64,000 bases of DNA from Hymenobacter chitinivorans DSM 11115 (GCF_002797555.1 NZ_PGFA01000004.1:372001-436000); one strand, 5' to 3'; counted from the stretch's first letter, positions 42,320-51,800 are shown. Numbers and translations are program-made. The notes: generated from the letters alone by a model not told the origin.

Positions 42320-43381
42320 CTAGTGGCTGCCGCCTACCGGTTTCGACTCGGGGGCCATGGTCAGCTTGCTCAAAAACTGCACGGCGTTGCTGTAGCGCGT
42401 GCGCAGCTCCTTATACTTCCGCCAAGCTTCTTCCCGGTCGGGGCACAGGGCCACGCCTTCCTGCTGCAGTTGGTCGTAGGTTTGAAAAAAATCCCGCCGG
42501 GTGGGGTCTTCAATGGGGGGCTCCTCGGCAATTGCCTCCGCCGGCTCGGCCTGGGCCCGTTCCTCGAAGTAGCGCGCCACCCGGTTGATGGCCACGCACC
42601 CGGCCTTGAAGCACAGCTCCATTTCGGGGTCGCGCTTTTGGTCTACGGTGCTAATAATGACGGCGGCCGTTTCCAGGATCAGGTCGGCCGTCGTGACCCA
42701 GGAGCGGCCGGGCTGAGGCGAGCGGAAAAAAGACAGAATGGGCAACGACGTGTGCGTTTCCTCGATTTCCACAAACCATTCCTCCCAGACTTTCCACTGC
42801 GGGCCGTCGTCGGCCAGGTTGCCGCTGCGGTTTAGCCACAGCAGCAGCTCAGTTGCCGTACGGTTGGTGCCACAGCGCAGCTCCACGCGGGCCACCACCA
42901 GCTCGCGCCGGGTAAAGGCCTGGTACATGGTGGGCAGGTAGGAAATCAGCAACGTGATAAGCAGCAGGCCGAAAGTGGCTTCGGAGTACGTGGCAATGCT
43001 GACCGGCACGGTGGCGGCTTCCACCGAACCCAGCGTGAGCAGGGACGAAGAGCTAAGCAGGTAGCTTCTGATGAAGCTACCCTCGCCCAGCGCCCAAAAG
43101 ATGAAGGTGTAGGCCACCGAGAGAATGAGCAGCCATACAATAGGGAGCATTACCAAGGCAACGGGCGCATACAAAGCCATTATCCGGTCCCGCTTGGCGT
43201 AGGTCTGATAGCGCGAAGCCAGGAAGCTGAACAAGTACCGGATGGACATAAACACCCAGTTATTGATCAGCACCGACTCGTTGCGGGGCAACACAAACGA
43301 GCGAATAGCCGACAGGACCACCGTAATAACTAGGAAGGCTCCGCCCAGCGCGGCGGCCACCCGCAATAGCAAATCGAGCAT
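42320..43381 (-). CDS. Membrane protein resembling a two-helix ion channel
   Basis: 353 residues. Several membrane helices lie in the first 170. A pore-like stretch (SYLLSSSSLLTLGSVEAA near 110-127) is followed by another helix, as in two-helix potassium channels, but the filter reads TLGSVE rather than TVGYG. The C-terminal 180 residues are cytosolic and charged. I call it channel-like only. ATG 43381 was chosen over GTG 43405. Ion selectivity cannot be inferred. Confidence 0.65.
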   Translation of the reverse strand: MLDLLLRVAAALGGAFLVITVVLSAIRSFVLPRNESVLINNWVFMSIRYLFSFLASRYQTYAKRDRIMALYAPVALVMLPIVWLLILSVAYTFIFWALGEGSFIRSYLLSSSSLLTLGSVEAATVPVSIATYSEATFGLLLITLLISYLPTMYQAFTRRELVVARVELRCGTNRTATELLLWLNRSGNLADDGPQWKVWEEWFVEIEETHTSLPILSFFRSPQPGRSWVTTADLILETAAVIISTVDQKRDPEMELCFKAGCVAINRVARYFEERAQAEPAEAIAEEPPIEDPTRRDFFQTYDQLQQEGVALCPDREEAWRKYKELRTRYSNAVQFLSKLTMAPESKPVGGSH

Positions 43382-43502
43382 AGAAAACGTGCAACCGCGT
43401 GACACCGTGCCCGCTGCGCCTTTCTACTGCTAGAGCTTGGAATGGGTTGGCCCTAAACGGGATTGTGGCAAAATAAGGTTGAGCTCCGCCCCCGGCCGGC
43501 GC

Positions 43503-44876
43503 TTACCGCCGTTCCTTCCACAGCTGCCGAAACGTCTTGGGAGCCACCTGCACGGCTTCGCGGCGCTTGCTCCAGCCGGTTTGGCCCAGCAGCCGGCTCA
43601 AGACCCAGTTTTTGCCGCTCACCGGGGCCATGTCCCAGAGCCAGCGGTGCTTCATGCCATACAGCCAGAGCTTGATGGCGCGCTGCTCTTCCTTGTCGGA
43701 ATAACCCGCTTGCACGCTCTGCTGGCGGTTTTTGAGCAGAATGTTGTGAATGTTGATTTTCACCGGGCACACCGACGAGCAGGCCCCGCACAAGGAAGAG
43801 GCAAAGCTCAGGTGCTTGTTTTCCTCCAACCCCGACAAGTGGGGCGTAATCACCGAGCCGATAGGGCCGGAGTAGGTGGCCTCGTAGGTGTGGCCGCCGA
43901 TGTTCTTGTACACCGGGCACACGTTGAGGCAGGCCCCGCAGCGGATGCAGTGCAGGGCCTCGCGCTTGTCGGGCTGGGCCAGCAGGTTGGTGCGGCCGTT
44001 GTCGAGCAGCACCACGTACATTTCCTCGGGCCCGTCCTTTTCCAGGGGCTGGCGCGGGCCGGTATAAATCGTGTTGTAGACCGTGACCTGCTGCCCCGTG
44101 CCGCTGGTGCTGAGCAAGGGCCAGAACAGATTCAGGTCGTGGACGCTGGGAATGACCTTTTCGATGCCCACAATGGCAATGTGGGTTTTGGGAAACGTGG
44201 CCGAAAGGCGGGCGTTGCCCTCGTTTTCCGTCACGGCAATGCCGCCGATGTCGGCCAGCAGGAAGTTGCCGCCCGTCACGCCCACTTCGGCCGAGGTGTA
44301 CTTGCTGCGCAGCAGGTGGCGGGCCGTGAGCACCAGCTTCTGGGCGTCGTCGGTGGGCTCAATCTTGAGGTGCTTGACGAAGATGTCGGCAATGTCCTTT
44401 TTGGAGAGGTGCATGGCCGGCGTCACAATGTGGTAGGGCCTTTCACCGTTGAGCTGCACGATGAACTCGCCCAGGTCGGTTTCCACCGAGTCGATGCCGT
44501 TTTTGCCCAGGTATTTGTTGAGGTGAATTTCCTCGGTGGTCATGCTCTTGGCCTTCACCACGGTGCGGGCCTTTTTGCGCTGCATGATTTTGCCGATTTC
44601 ACTGAGCGCCTCCTCCGCGTTCTGGGCCCAGATAACCTTGCCGCCGCGCTTGGTGAAGTTCTTCTCGAACTCCAGCAGGTAGTGGTCCAGGTTGTTGATG
44701 GCCGCGGCCTTGAGGTAGGACGCCCGCTCCCGGGCTAGCTCGTGGTCCTGGTACCAGCCCAGGCCGGTTTGCACCGCCGCGTTGTACTTGCCGATGTTGA
44801 AGCGAATCTTGCGCCGGTGCTCCAGGTCAAAGGCTTTGCGGTCGGAGTCGGTCAGGAACTGAGCAGCTTTGGTCAT
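43503..44876 (-). CDS. lutB: LutB-type iron-sulphur protein of lactate oxidation
   Basis: 457 residues. The N-terminal domain is of the LutB/LldF family (KARTVVKAKSMTTEEI near 100), followed by two ferredoxin-like cluster sites, CIRCGACLNVCPVYKN near 305 and CGACSSVCPVKINIH near 355. LutB works with LutA and LutC to oxidise L-lactate to pyruvate. Neither partner gene is adjacent here, which is unusual. ATG 44876 is preferred to longer starts. Confidence 0.9.
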   Translation of the reverse strand: MTKAAQFLTDSDRKAFDLEHRRKIRFNIGKYNAAVQTGLGWYQDHELARERASYLKAAAINNLDHYLLEFEKNFTKRGGKVIWAQNAEEALSEIGKIMQRKKARTVVKAKSMTTEEIHLNKYLGKNGIDSVETDLGEFIVQLNGERPYHIVTPAMHLSKKDIADIFVKHLKIEPTDDAQKLVLTARHLLRSKYTSAEVGVTGGNFLLADIGGIAVTENEGNARLSATFPKTHIAIVGIEKVIPSVHDLNLFWPLLSTSGTGQQVTVYNTIYTGPRQPLEKDGPEEMYVVLLDNGRTNLLAQPDKREALHCIRCGACLNVCPVYKNIGGHTYEATYSGPIGSVITPHLSGLEENKHLSFASSLCGACSSVCPVKINIHNILLKNRQQSVQAGYSDKEEQRAIKLWLYGMKHRWLWDMAPVSGKNWVLSRLLGQTGWSKRREAVQVAPKTFRQLWKERR

Positions 44877-44985
44877 AGCAGTAGGCAGTAGTAGGAGCGG
44901 GGTATAAACAAATATAACGCGCAGCAGCCAGCCATCCGCGTCTTTATGCCCCATCTGCCGCCCCGACCCCCAACTTTCGGCCGAA

Positions 44986-46635
44986 TTATGGCCGGGTAGC
45001 GTTCAGGCTCGGGCGCTTTTCGCGGTTGGCCAGCTCCCAGGCCGTAAAGAACACGAGCTGAGTGCGTTCGGCCAGCCGGTCAAACTCAATCTTGTCCACG
45101 TCGTCGGTAGCCTTGTGGTAGTCCGCGTGCAAGCCGCTGGTGTAAAAAATAATCGGGATACGGTGGCGGGCGAAGTTGTAGTGGTCGGAGCGGTAGTAGA
45201 GCTGCTCGGGGTCGTTGGGGTCGTTGTAGGTGTAGTCGAGGCCCAGGTGAGAGTACTGGGCGTTGGTGGCCTCGCTGAGCGTGTGCAGCTCGGTACTCAG
45301 GCGGTTAGAGCCAATCAGATACAGGTAGTCGGGCTTGCCCTGGTGGACCTTGTCGGTGCGGCCTACCATGTCGATGTTGAGGTCAGCAATGGTCTGGCTC
45401 AGCGGGAAAACGGGGTGGCCGGCGTAGTACTCCGAGCCCAGCAGACCTTTTTCCTCGCCCGAATTCAGCAAAAACAGAATGCTGCGCCGCGGGCCGTGGC
45501 CATCGGCTGTGGCCTGGGTAAAAGCCCGGGCCAGGGCCAGCACGGCCGAGGTGCCCGAGCCGTCATCATCGGCGCCGTTATAAATCGTGTCGTGCTGCAC
45601 GCCCACGTGGTCATAATGGGCCGACACGACCAGGATTTCATCCTTTTTGTCGGTGCCCTCCAGAAAGCCCAGCACGTTGGTCGAAGTCAACTCCTCGCGC
45701 TTCTGGGGCAGCTCGACGGTGACAGCCGGCGGCTGGAAGCTGGCCGGCGCGGGCTTGCGGAGGCGGTAGCAGTCCTGTCGGTAGCGCCGCAGCAGAGCCG
45801 GGGTGGTGTGCAGCAGCGCTACGCCGACCTGGGCGGTGGTAATAAAGCAGCTGATACCGGCCGGGGGCTCTTCCATTAGCTGCTGCAGCTCGGCGGGCTG
45901 CGGCACCGGGGCCGTGAGCGAGTACGTGGGCTCGGCCAGGGCGGCGGCCAGCGGCTGGGCGTAAGCGTAGAGCTCAGTCGGCTTGGCGCCCGTCACCACC
46001 AGAATGCTGCGGGCGCCCTTGTCGCGGGCCAGGGCGGCCTTCCGAAACGGCGACGCCCATTCCCCCGTCAGGGGGGTAGTGGAAAGGAAGCTGCTGCCAA
46101 ACGCATCCGTCGGCTCACCGTCCAGCACGATTACGTCGCGGCCGCGCACGTCGGGGCCGCTGGCGTAGTCGCTGTAAGTGTCGGTTTCGATGCCGTAGCC
46201 CATAAACACGGGGTCGGCCGGGGCCGGGCTCTGCACAAACATCGACGGGCCAAACCGGACAAAGTCGCGCAGGTGCACAAACTGCGTGGCGCCCACCCTG
46301 ATTTTTTCCTGGGCCGTGGGCGTCGTGCTTACCAGCCCAAATGGCTGCTGAAACGCGCTGACGCCCCCGCTGACCGGCCCGCGCAAACCTAGCTGCTCAA
46401 ACTGCCGGGCCAGGTACTGGGCGGCCTTGGCCTGGCCCGGGCGCCCGGTTTCGCGGCCCTCGTAGGCATCCGAAGCCAGCTCGGTGAGGTGCTGGCGCAA
46501 GAGCGCGGGCGTAATCAGGGCCGAATACGGCAGCGCCGGACTGGGGGCCGACTTGGCGGCGGGGGCACTCGGCTGGGCCGCGGCGGGCCCCGCCACGGCA
46601 GCCGCCAGCAGAGGAAGGAGTAGAAATCTTTTCAC
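44986..46635 (-). CDS. M28 family zinc aminopeptidase, copy 1
   Basis: 549 residues, secreted (signal peptide cut near AAA-QPS). The start is GTG 46635. The zinc site of M28 peptidases is complete: SAHYDHVG and GADDDGSG near 355-370, the catalytic Glu pair in GEEKGLLGSE near 400, Asp in NIDMVGR near 428, and His in YRSDHYNFARH near 498. A PA (protease-associated) insert fills about 130-320. First to diverge of three tandem paralogues by eye; linker and N-terminus differ most. Confidence 0.92.
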   Translation of the reverse strand: MKRFLLLPLLAAAVAGPAAAQPSAPAAKSAPSPALPYSALITPALLRQHLTELASDAYEGRETGRPGQAKAAQYLARQFEQLGLRGPVSGGVSAFQQPFGLVSTTPTAQEKIRVGATQFVHLRDFVRFGPSMFVQSPAPADPVFMGYGIETDTYSDYASGPDVRGRDVIVLDGEPTDAFGSSFLSTTPLTGEWASPFRKAALARDKGARSILVVTGAKPTELYAYAQPLAAALAEPTYSLTAPVPQPAELQQLMEEPPAGISCFITTAQVGVALLHTTPALLRRYRQDCYRLRKPAPASFQPPAVTVELPQKREELTSTNVLGFLEGTDKKDEILVVSAHYDHVGVQHDTIYNGADDDGSGTSAVLALARAFTQATADGHGPRRSILFLLNSGEEKGLLGSEYYAGHPVFPLSQTIADLNIDMVGRTDKVHQGKPDYLYLIGSNRLSTELHTLSEATNAQYSHLGLDYTYNDPNDPEQLYYRSDHYNFARHRIPIIFYTSGLHADYHKATDDVDKIEFDRLAERTQLVFFTAWELANREKRPSLNATRP

Positions 46636-46758
46636 GCGCGAGGGGCAGGAGAGAGGGTAAAAAAAGCGGCGCCCGGTTTGGCTTTTGCCCTACCTCGGAG
46701 CAAGAACCAAACCGGGCGCCGATAGCCAAGCCCGGGGCTGGCTAAAAGCAGGCCGGAA

Positions 46759-48423
46759 TTACGGCTTGTTGGAATCTACCACGATGCGCTGCTCCCGGTT
46801 GGCCAATTCCCAGGCCGTGTGAAACACCAGGTGGTTGCGCTTGGTCATCAAGGGAAACTCAATCTTGTCGACCTCGTCGGTTTCCTGGTGGTAGTCGGCA
46901 TGGTCGCCGGTGGTGTAGAAAATCACCGGGATTTTGTGCTTGGCGAAGTTGTAGTGGTCGGAGCGGTAATACACCCGCTCGGGGTCTTTGGGGTCGTTGT
47001 AACGGTAGTCGAGCTCCAGCTGGGTGTAGCGTTGGTTCATCTGCTCGTTGATGGCGTGCAGCTCGGAGCTCAGCTTGTCGGAGCCCACCAAACTCACGTA
47101 CTGGTCGCCGGCCTTGTGGTTCTGGTCGGTGCGGCCCACCATGTCCATGTTCAAATCCACGATGGTACGCTCCAGCGGAATAACCGGGTTGTCGGTGTAA
47201 AACTCCGAGCCGAACAAACCTTCTTCCTCACCCGTCACGGCCAGGAACAGGATGCTGCGCCGCGGGCCGTGGCCTTCGGCTTTGGCCTTGGTGAAAGCCT
47301 CGGCCTGCTCCAGCACCGACACCGTGCCCGAGCCGTCGTCGTCGGCCCCGTTGAAGACCTTGCCGTCCCGGATGCCCAGGTGGTCGTAGTGGGCCGACAT
47401 GACCAGCACTTCCTCTTTTTTATCGGAGCCCTCCAGAAAGCCCATGACGTTTTCGGTCGCAAACGTTTCGGACTTGCGCGGGGCCCGCACCAGCAGTTTG
47501 CCGGGCTTAAAGGGCGACTTCACCGGCTTGCCGGCCGCTGCCACGGCCGCCTGGTACTTGGCTACCCCTTCGGCCGAGGTGCCCAGCAGCTCGTAGCCCA
47601 CCGGCGTCGAGACGAAAAACGTGGCCGCCCGCGGGGGCTGCAGCCCTTTGGCCTGCCCCAGCATGCTCATCCGCGGCTGACTCAGATAGGGCTTAAAGCG
47701 GGTCAGGCTCTGGGTGAACTTGGCCGCGTCGGGGTTGATGAAAAACACGCTGCGGGCGCCTTTCTGGGTGGCCAGGGCGGTTTTGGCCCGGGAATCGGTG
47801 CTCCACTTGCTCGGGCCGCTGCCGGCGTCGAGCAGGGGCTTGCCGTCTTTCAGGGGCTCCCCGAGCAGCACCACAATGTCCTTGCCCGTCACGTCGAGGC
47901 CGGCGTAGTCGGAGTAGGCGCCCTGCTCGATGCCGTAACCCACGAAGACGGGCTGCAGCGCGGTTTCCTGCCCAAACGGCGAGTCACTGGTCGAGAAGTA
48001 GTCTTCCAGCCACTGGTACTGCTTTTTGCCCAGCTGCAGCTTCATGTTGGGCAAGTCCCAGCGGCTGCGCTCCAGGGTAAAGTGCTGGATAAACGGGTTG
48101 TCGGAATTGGGCACGGGCCCGGTCAGGCCCAGGGCCTGAAACTGCTCGGCCAGGTACTGGGCGGCCATTTTCTGACCTTTCTCGCCGGTTTCGCGGCCTT
48201 CGTAGGCATCCGAAGCCAGTACCGTGAGGTGCTTGCGCAGGTCCTCGGCCGTGATGGTGTTGGCGTAGGTCACCGACCAATCGGTGGGGGCAGCTTCCGG
48301 CGCGGGAGCCGGGGCCTCGGCCTTCACTTTGGTTTTGACCTTGGTTTTTTGGGCCACGGCCGGGGTGCCGGCGCCGGCCAGGGCCGCCGCGAGCAGCAGG
48401 CCGGAAAGAAATGGTTTTGTCAT
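46759..48423 (-). CDS. M28 family zinc aminopeptidase, copy 2
   Basis: 554 residues with a signal peptide (to about residue 24, AVAQ), then a Lys/Ala/Pro-rich spacer. Shares with the next copy the opening block LASDAYEGRETGEKGQKMAA and with all three the zinc ligands SAHYDHLG, DDDGSGT, GEEEGLFGSE, NMDMVGR and RSDHYNFAKH. It probably trims peptides in the periplasm or outside the cell. The C-terminal end RIVVDSNKP is identical to copy 3, pointing to recent duplication or gene conversion. Confidence 0.93.
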   Translation of the reverse strand: MTKPFLSGLLLAAALAGAGTPAVAQKTKVKTKVKAEAPAPAPEAAPTDWSVTYANTITAEDLRKHLTVLASDAYEGRETGEKGQKMAAQYLAEQFQALGLTGPVPNSDNPFIQHFTLERSRWDLPNMKLQLGKKQYQWLEDYFSTSDSPFGQETALQPVFVGYGIEQGAYSDYAGLDVTGKDIVVLLGEPLKDGKPLLDAGSGPSKWSTDSRAKTALATQKGARSVFFINPDAAKFTQSLTRFKPYLSQPRMSMLGQAKGLQPPRAATFFVSTPVGYELLGTSAEGVAKYQAAVAAAGKPVKSPFKPGKLLVRAPRKSETFATENVMGFLEGSDKKEEVLVMSAHYDHLGIRDGKVFNGADDDGSGTVSVLEQAEAFTKAKAEGHGPRRSILFLAVTGEEEGLFGSEFYTDNPVIPLERTIVDLNMDMVGRTDQNHKAGDQYVSLVGSDKLSSELHAINEQMNQRYTQLELDYRYNDPKDPERVYYRSDHYNFAKHKIPVIFYTTGDHADYHQETDEVDKIEFPLMTKRNHLVFHTAWELANREQRIVVDSNKP

Positions 48424-48549
48424 ATCGGCCCCAAAGGTAGGGGAACCAGCAAGCCGCCGTAGCGCGCCCGCAAAACAAAATGGCTGACTGCCGGGCCCGG
48501 AAAGAGCGGCGGCAATCAGCCATTCAATAATCAGCCAGGAACAATCAGC

Positions 48550-50241
48550 CTACGGCTTGTTCGAGTCGACCACGATGCGCTGCTCGCGGTTGGCCAGCTC
48601 CCAGGCGGTGTAGAACACGAGGCGGGCCCGCTTTTCCATCTTCGGAAACTCAATCTTCTCTACTTCGTCGCCCGGGCCGTGGTAGTCGTCGTGCACGCCG
48701 TTGAAGAAAAAGGCCACCGGAATCTTGTGCTTGGCGAAGTTATAGTGGTCGGAGCGGTAGTAGAAGCGGTTCGGGTCTTCGGGGTCGTTGTACTTGTAGT
48801 CGAGCCCAATCTGGGTGTACTTCTGGTTGGCTTCCTCGTTGATGCGGTGCAGCTCAGAGGACAGCTTGTCGGAGCCGATGACGTAGATATAGTCGCCCTT
48901 GCCTTCGTGCTCCTTGTCGGTGCGGCCCACCATGTCGATGTTGAGGTCGGCAATGGTGCGCTCCAGCGGGAAAATGGGGTGGTCGGTGTAGTACTCCGAG
49001 CCCAGCAGGCCCTTTTCCTCCCCGGTTACGGTCAAGAACAGGATGCTGCGGCGCGAGGGGTGGCCTTCGGCTTTGGCCTTGGTGAAGGCCTGGGCCAACT
49101 CCAGCACCGATACCGTGCCCGAGCCGTCGTCGTCGGCCCCGTTGTGCACCTGCCCGCCAATGATGCCGATATGGTCGAAGTGGGCCGACACGACCAGGAT
49201 TTCGTCCTTTTTGTCGGTGCCTTCCAGAAAGCCCAGCACGTTTTCGGTCGTAAACTGGCTTTTCTTCTTGGGGGCTTTAATGGTAATCTTAACGGGCTTG
49301 AAGGCGTTGGCCACCGGTTTGCCGGCTTTGCTCACGCTGCCCTGATACTTGGTCAGGTTGGCGGCCGTGGTGCCCAGCATCTTGTAGGCCACCGCCGGCG
49401 AGACGAAGAAGGCCGCGCGGGCCGTTTCCTTGCTGTCGAGGAAGCTAACCGTGGGCCGGCTCATGTAGGGCGTCATGCGGGCCACCGACTTGGCGAAGCC
49501 GCCGGGCGTGGCGTCCACGAAAAATACGCTGCGGGCGCCTTTCTCGGCGGCTTTGGTGGCCTTGGCCCGGAAGTCCATGCCCCACTTGCTGCCCTGCCCG
49601 TCTTTGCCCAGCAGGGGCTTGCCCTCGCCGTTCATGGGCTCCCCGAGCAGCACAATGACGTCCTTGCCCTTCACGTCGAGGCCGGTGTAATCGGAGTAGC
49701 CGTCCTGCTCAATGCCGTAGCCGGCAAACACGGGCTGCACGCTCGTTTCGGTCTGGAACGGGGAGCTGCCGTAGGCGTAAAAGTCGGTCAGCCACTTGTA
49801 GGTTTGCCCGCCCACTTTCAGCGTCGCGTCGCCGGTCCAGACGGAGCGCTCCATCGTGAAGTGCTGCAGGTAGGGGTTGTCGGAGCCTTGCACGGGCCCG
49901 GTCAGGCCCAGGCTCTTAAACTGGTTGGCAATGTAGTCGGCGGCCATTTTCTGGCCTTTCTCGCCGGTTTCGCGGCCCTCGTAGGCATCCGAAGCCAGCA
50001 CGGTGAGGTGCTCGCGCAGGTCGGCCTGGGTGATGCTGCTGCCATACACGAAAGCCCAGTCGGCTTCCTGCGGGGGCAGCTTGGGGGCCGGCGGCACTAT
50101 CTCGGCGGGCGTGGTAGCGGCCGGGCTTTCGGTCTTGCCGCGCTTGGTCTTGACTTTCACTTTCTCCGGCGCCTGCTGGGCCACGGCACTCGTAGCGCAG
50201 CACGCCGCCAGCAGCAACGTGTAAAGGGAGGTTTTCTTCAT
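48550..50241 (-). CDS. M28 family zinc aminopeptidase, copy 3
   Basis: 563 residues from ATG 50241 (a longer reading frame runs into the inverted repeat and was trimmed). Signal peptide ends near AVAQ (23). The full M28 zinc and catalytic set is present: SAHFDHIG with HIG in place of HVG, DDDGSGT, GEEKGLLGSE, NIDMVGR, RSDHYNFAKH. Closest to copy 2. Gaps between copies are 123 and 126 bp; each gene may have its own promoter. Confidence 0.93.
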   Translation of the reverse strand: MKKTSLYTLLLAACCATSAVAQQAPEKVKVKTKRGKTESPAATTPAEIVPPAPKLPPQEADWAFVYGSSITQADLREHLTVLASDAYEGRETGEKGQKMAADYIANQFKSLGLTGPVQGSDNPYLQHFTMERSVWTGDATLKVGGQTYKWLTDFYAYGSSPFQTETSVQPVFAGYGIEQDGYSDYTGLDVKGKDVIVLLGEPMNGEGKPLLGKDGQGSKWGMDFRAKATKAAEKGARSVFFVDATPGGFAKSVARMTPYMSRPTVSFLDSKETARAAFFVSPAVAYKMLGTTAANLTKYQGSVSKAGKPVANAFKPVKITIKAPKKKSQFTTENVLGFLEGTDKKDEILVVSAHFDHIGIIGGQVHNGADDDGSGTVSVLELAQAFTKAKAEGHPSRRSILFLTVTGEEKGLLGSEYYTDHPIFPLERTIADLNIDMVGRTDKEHEGKGDYIYVIGSDKLSSELHRINEEANQKYTQIGLDYKYNDPEDPNRFYYRSDHYNFAKHKIPVAFFFNGVHDDYHGPGDEVEKIEFPKMEKRARLVFYTAWELANREQRIVVDSNKP

Positions 50242-50254
50242 ATAAAGGTGAGGT

Positions 50255-50341
50255 GGTGAGATTGTGAACTGGTGAGTTGTCGTGCGGGTAGTGTGGTTTG
50301 CGCAAGGCGAACCTAACAACTCACCAGTTCACAATCTCACC
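50255..50341. repeat. Intergenic inverted repeat, locus E (8-bp words)
   Basis: Arms 50255-50279 and 50317-50341 are perfect complements over 25 bp. Words GGTGAGAT, TGTGAACT, GGTGAGTT show an 8-bp period. It fills the gap between ispF and M28 copy 3, and the right arm continues imperfectly to the ispF stop codon. Confidence 0.92.
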
Positions 50342-50350
50342 ATTTCACCG

Positions 50351-50830
50351 CTAGGGTTGCATGATCAGGACGCTGGCGTAGGCGGCCACGCCTTCGCGCT
50401 TGCCCACGAAGCCGAGCTTTTCGGTGGTGGTGGCCTTGATGGAAATGTCTTCCGCGGGAATTTGCATCACCTCGGCCAGCACTTGCTGCATTTGGGCAAT
50501 GTGGGGATTCACCTTGGGCGCCTCCAGGCAGATGGTGGAGTCGATGTTGCCAATGCTGTAGCCCCGCTCGCGCAGCAGGCGCATCACCTCGGCCAGCAGC
50601 CGCTTGCTGTCGATGCCCTTGTACTGCGGGTCGGTGTCGGGGAAGTGGAAGCCAATGTCGCGCAGGTTGGCCGCGCCCAGCAGCGCGTCGCAGATAACGT
50701 GAATGAGCACGTCGGCGTCGGAATGGCCCAGGGCGCCGTGGGTGTGGGGCACCTGAATGCCACCGAGCCAGAAAGGCAGCCCTTCCTGGAGCTGGTGCAC
50801 GTCGTAGCCGAAGCCAGTGCGGATTTTCAT
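50351..50830 (-). CDS. ispF: 2-C-methyl-D-erythritol 2,4-cyclodiphosphate synthase
   Basis: 159 residues from ATG 50830. IspF forms the cyclic diphosphate in the MEP isoprenoid pathway. Zinc ligands Asp10 and His12 are in GFGYDVHQL and the third His in SDADVLIHVICDALLGA near 44. Also RDIGFHFPDTD near 60 and ISIKATTTEKLGFVG near 130. The start was placed at the family N-terminus MKIRTG; 36 upstream codons come from the inverted repeat 50883-50975. Confidence 0.96.
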   Translation of the reverse strand: MKIRTGFGYDVHQLQEGLPFWLGGIQVPHTHGALGHSDADVLIHVICDALLGAANLRDIGFHFPDTDPQYKGIDSKRLLAEVMRLLRERGYSIGNIDSTICLEAPKVNPHIAQMQQVLAEVMQIPAEDISIKATTTEKLGFVGKREGVAAYASVLIMQP

Positions 50831-50882
50831 ACGATAGGGAAGATGGGTAAGCGGGGAAACAGACGCCCCAAGGTACGAAATG

Positions 50883-50975
50883 GTGAAATGGTGAATGAGC
50901 GAATGAGTGAAGTAGCCTACGGCGCAGGGCCGCGCCAATCGAATACTTCACTCATTCTCCAGTTCACTCATTCAC
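50883..50975. repeat. Intergenic inverted repeat, locus F (8-bp words)
   Basis: Arms 50883-50914 and 50944-50975 (32 bp) agree at 25 positions, with the last 14 bp of the left arm perfect. Words ATGGTGAA, ATGGTGAA, TGAGCGAA, TGAGTGAA. The loop has an extra GGCGC / GCGCC stem. Confidence 0.85.
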
Positions 50976-51086
50976 GGATTTCAGAAATATAGTTGCCGGC
51001 GCATAAAGTATTCCGGCTACTCGTTCGTCAGCCCGGGAGCGGGCCGCGAAATCCATGCAACTACATCGTAAAAAAATAATGGAAAC

Positions 51087-51120
51087 TTTGGAGTCGTTAA
51101 AAGTTTCCGTTGTACCTTTG
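51087..51120 (+). promoter_or_regulatory. Candidate promoter of the TetR-RND operon
   Basis: TTTG (51087-51090), 22 bp, TACCTTTG (51113-51120), only 10 bp before the ATG at 51131, so the 5' leader would be very short. Confidence 0.65.
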
Positions 51121-51130
51121 TGGCGTGAGT

Positions 51131-51748
51131 ATGGAAATCAAGGACCGGATCTTAGTAGCTGCCATCGAGCTGTTCATGCGTAACGGCATCCGCAGCGTTT
51201 CAATGGACGACATTGCCACCCACCTGGCCATGTCTAAAAAGACCCTCTACAAATGGTTTGAGAATAAAGACCAAATCGTGCTGGCCGTGATGCAGGGCCG
51301 GCTGAACCGGGAGGAAGTGGATTGTGAGCAGGCTTTTGCCACCGGCTCCAACGCCATTGAGGCCATGTTCAACTTGGTGACCTGGCACAAGGAAATGCTG
51401 GCCAGCATTCACCCCAGCATCTTCCACGACCTGCAGAAATACTATCCCCAGGCCTGGCTGCTGTTCGAGCAGCACAAGAACACCTTCATCCTGGAGAAAA
51501 TCCTGGCCAACCTGCGCCGGGGTATGGAAGAAGGCCTGTACCGCCCCGACCTGGACGTGGAGGTAATGGCCCGCCTGCACTTGGCCGAAATCGAGCTGAT
51601 GTTCAACAACACCGTGTTTCCGCCCAAGCAGTTTGGCCTGCAGCGCGTCAACGTGGTCATGATTGAGCACTACCTGACGGGCATCTCCACACTTAAAGGC
51701 CACCGGCTTATCAATCAATACCGCAACGTGACCGAACCGGCCGAATAG
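51131..51748 (+). CDS. TetR/AcrR family regulator
   Basis: 205 residues. The N-terminal helix-turn-helix is typical: DRILVAAIELFMRNGIRSVSMDDIATHLAMSKKTLYKWFENKD, residues 4-46 (quoted in parts: GIRSVSMDDIA, MSKKTLYKWF). The C-terminal ligand domain is helical. It is first in an operon with outer membrane channel, adaptor and RND pump, 52 bp before the next gene, so it probably represses that operon and responds to a pump substrate. Confidence 0.92.
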   Translation: MEIKDRILVAAIELFMRNGIRSVSMDDIATHLAMSKKTLYKWFENKDQIVLAVMQGRLNREEVDCEQAFATGSNAIEAMFNLVTWHKEMLASIHPSIFHDLQKYYPQAWLLFEQHKNTFILEKILANLRRGMEEGLYRPDLDVEVMARLHLAEIELMFNNTVFPPKQFGLQRVNVVMIEHYLTGISTLKGHRLINQYRNVTEPAE

Positions 51749-51800
51749 CGCCGCCCGACCCCGAGCTTTCTACTCCTTCCGCTTATCGTTTTTCGCTCCT

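Noticed and set aside
46819..50259. Two long plus-strand open frames opposite the M28 peptidases
   Set aside because: They mirror the peptidase genes exactly and their translation is Val/Gly/His-rich without domains.
50242..50319. N-terminal extension of M28 copy 3
   Set aside because: It would read through the inverted repeat and hide the signal peptide that begins at ATG 50241.
50831..50938. N-terminal extension of ispF
   Set aside because: The added residues derive from the inverted repeat and the family starts at ATG 50830.
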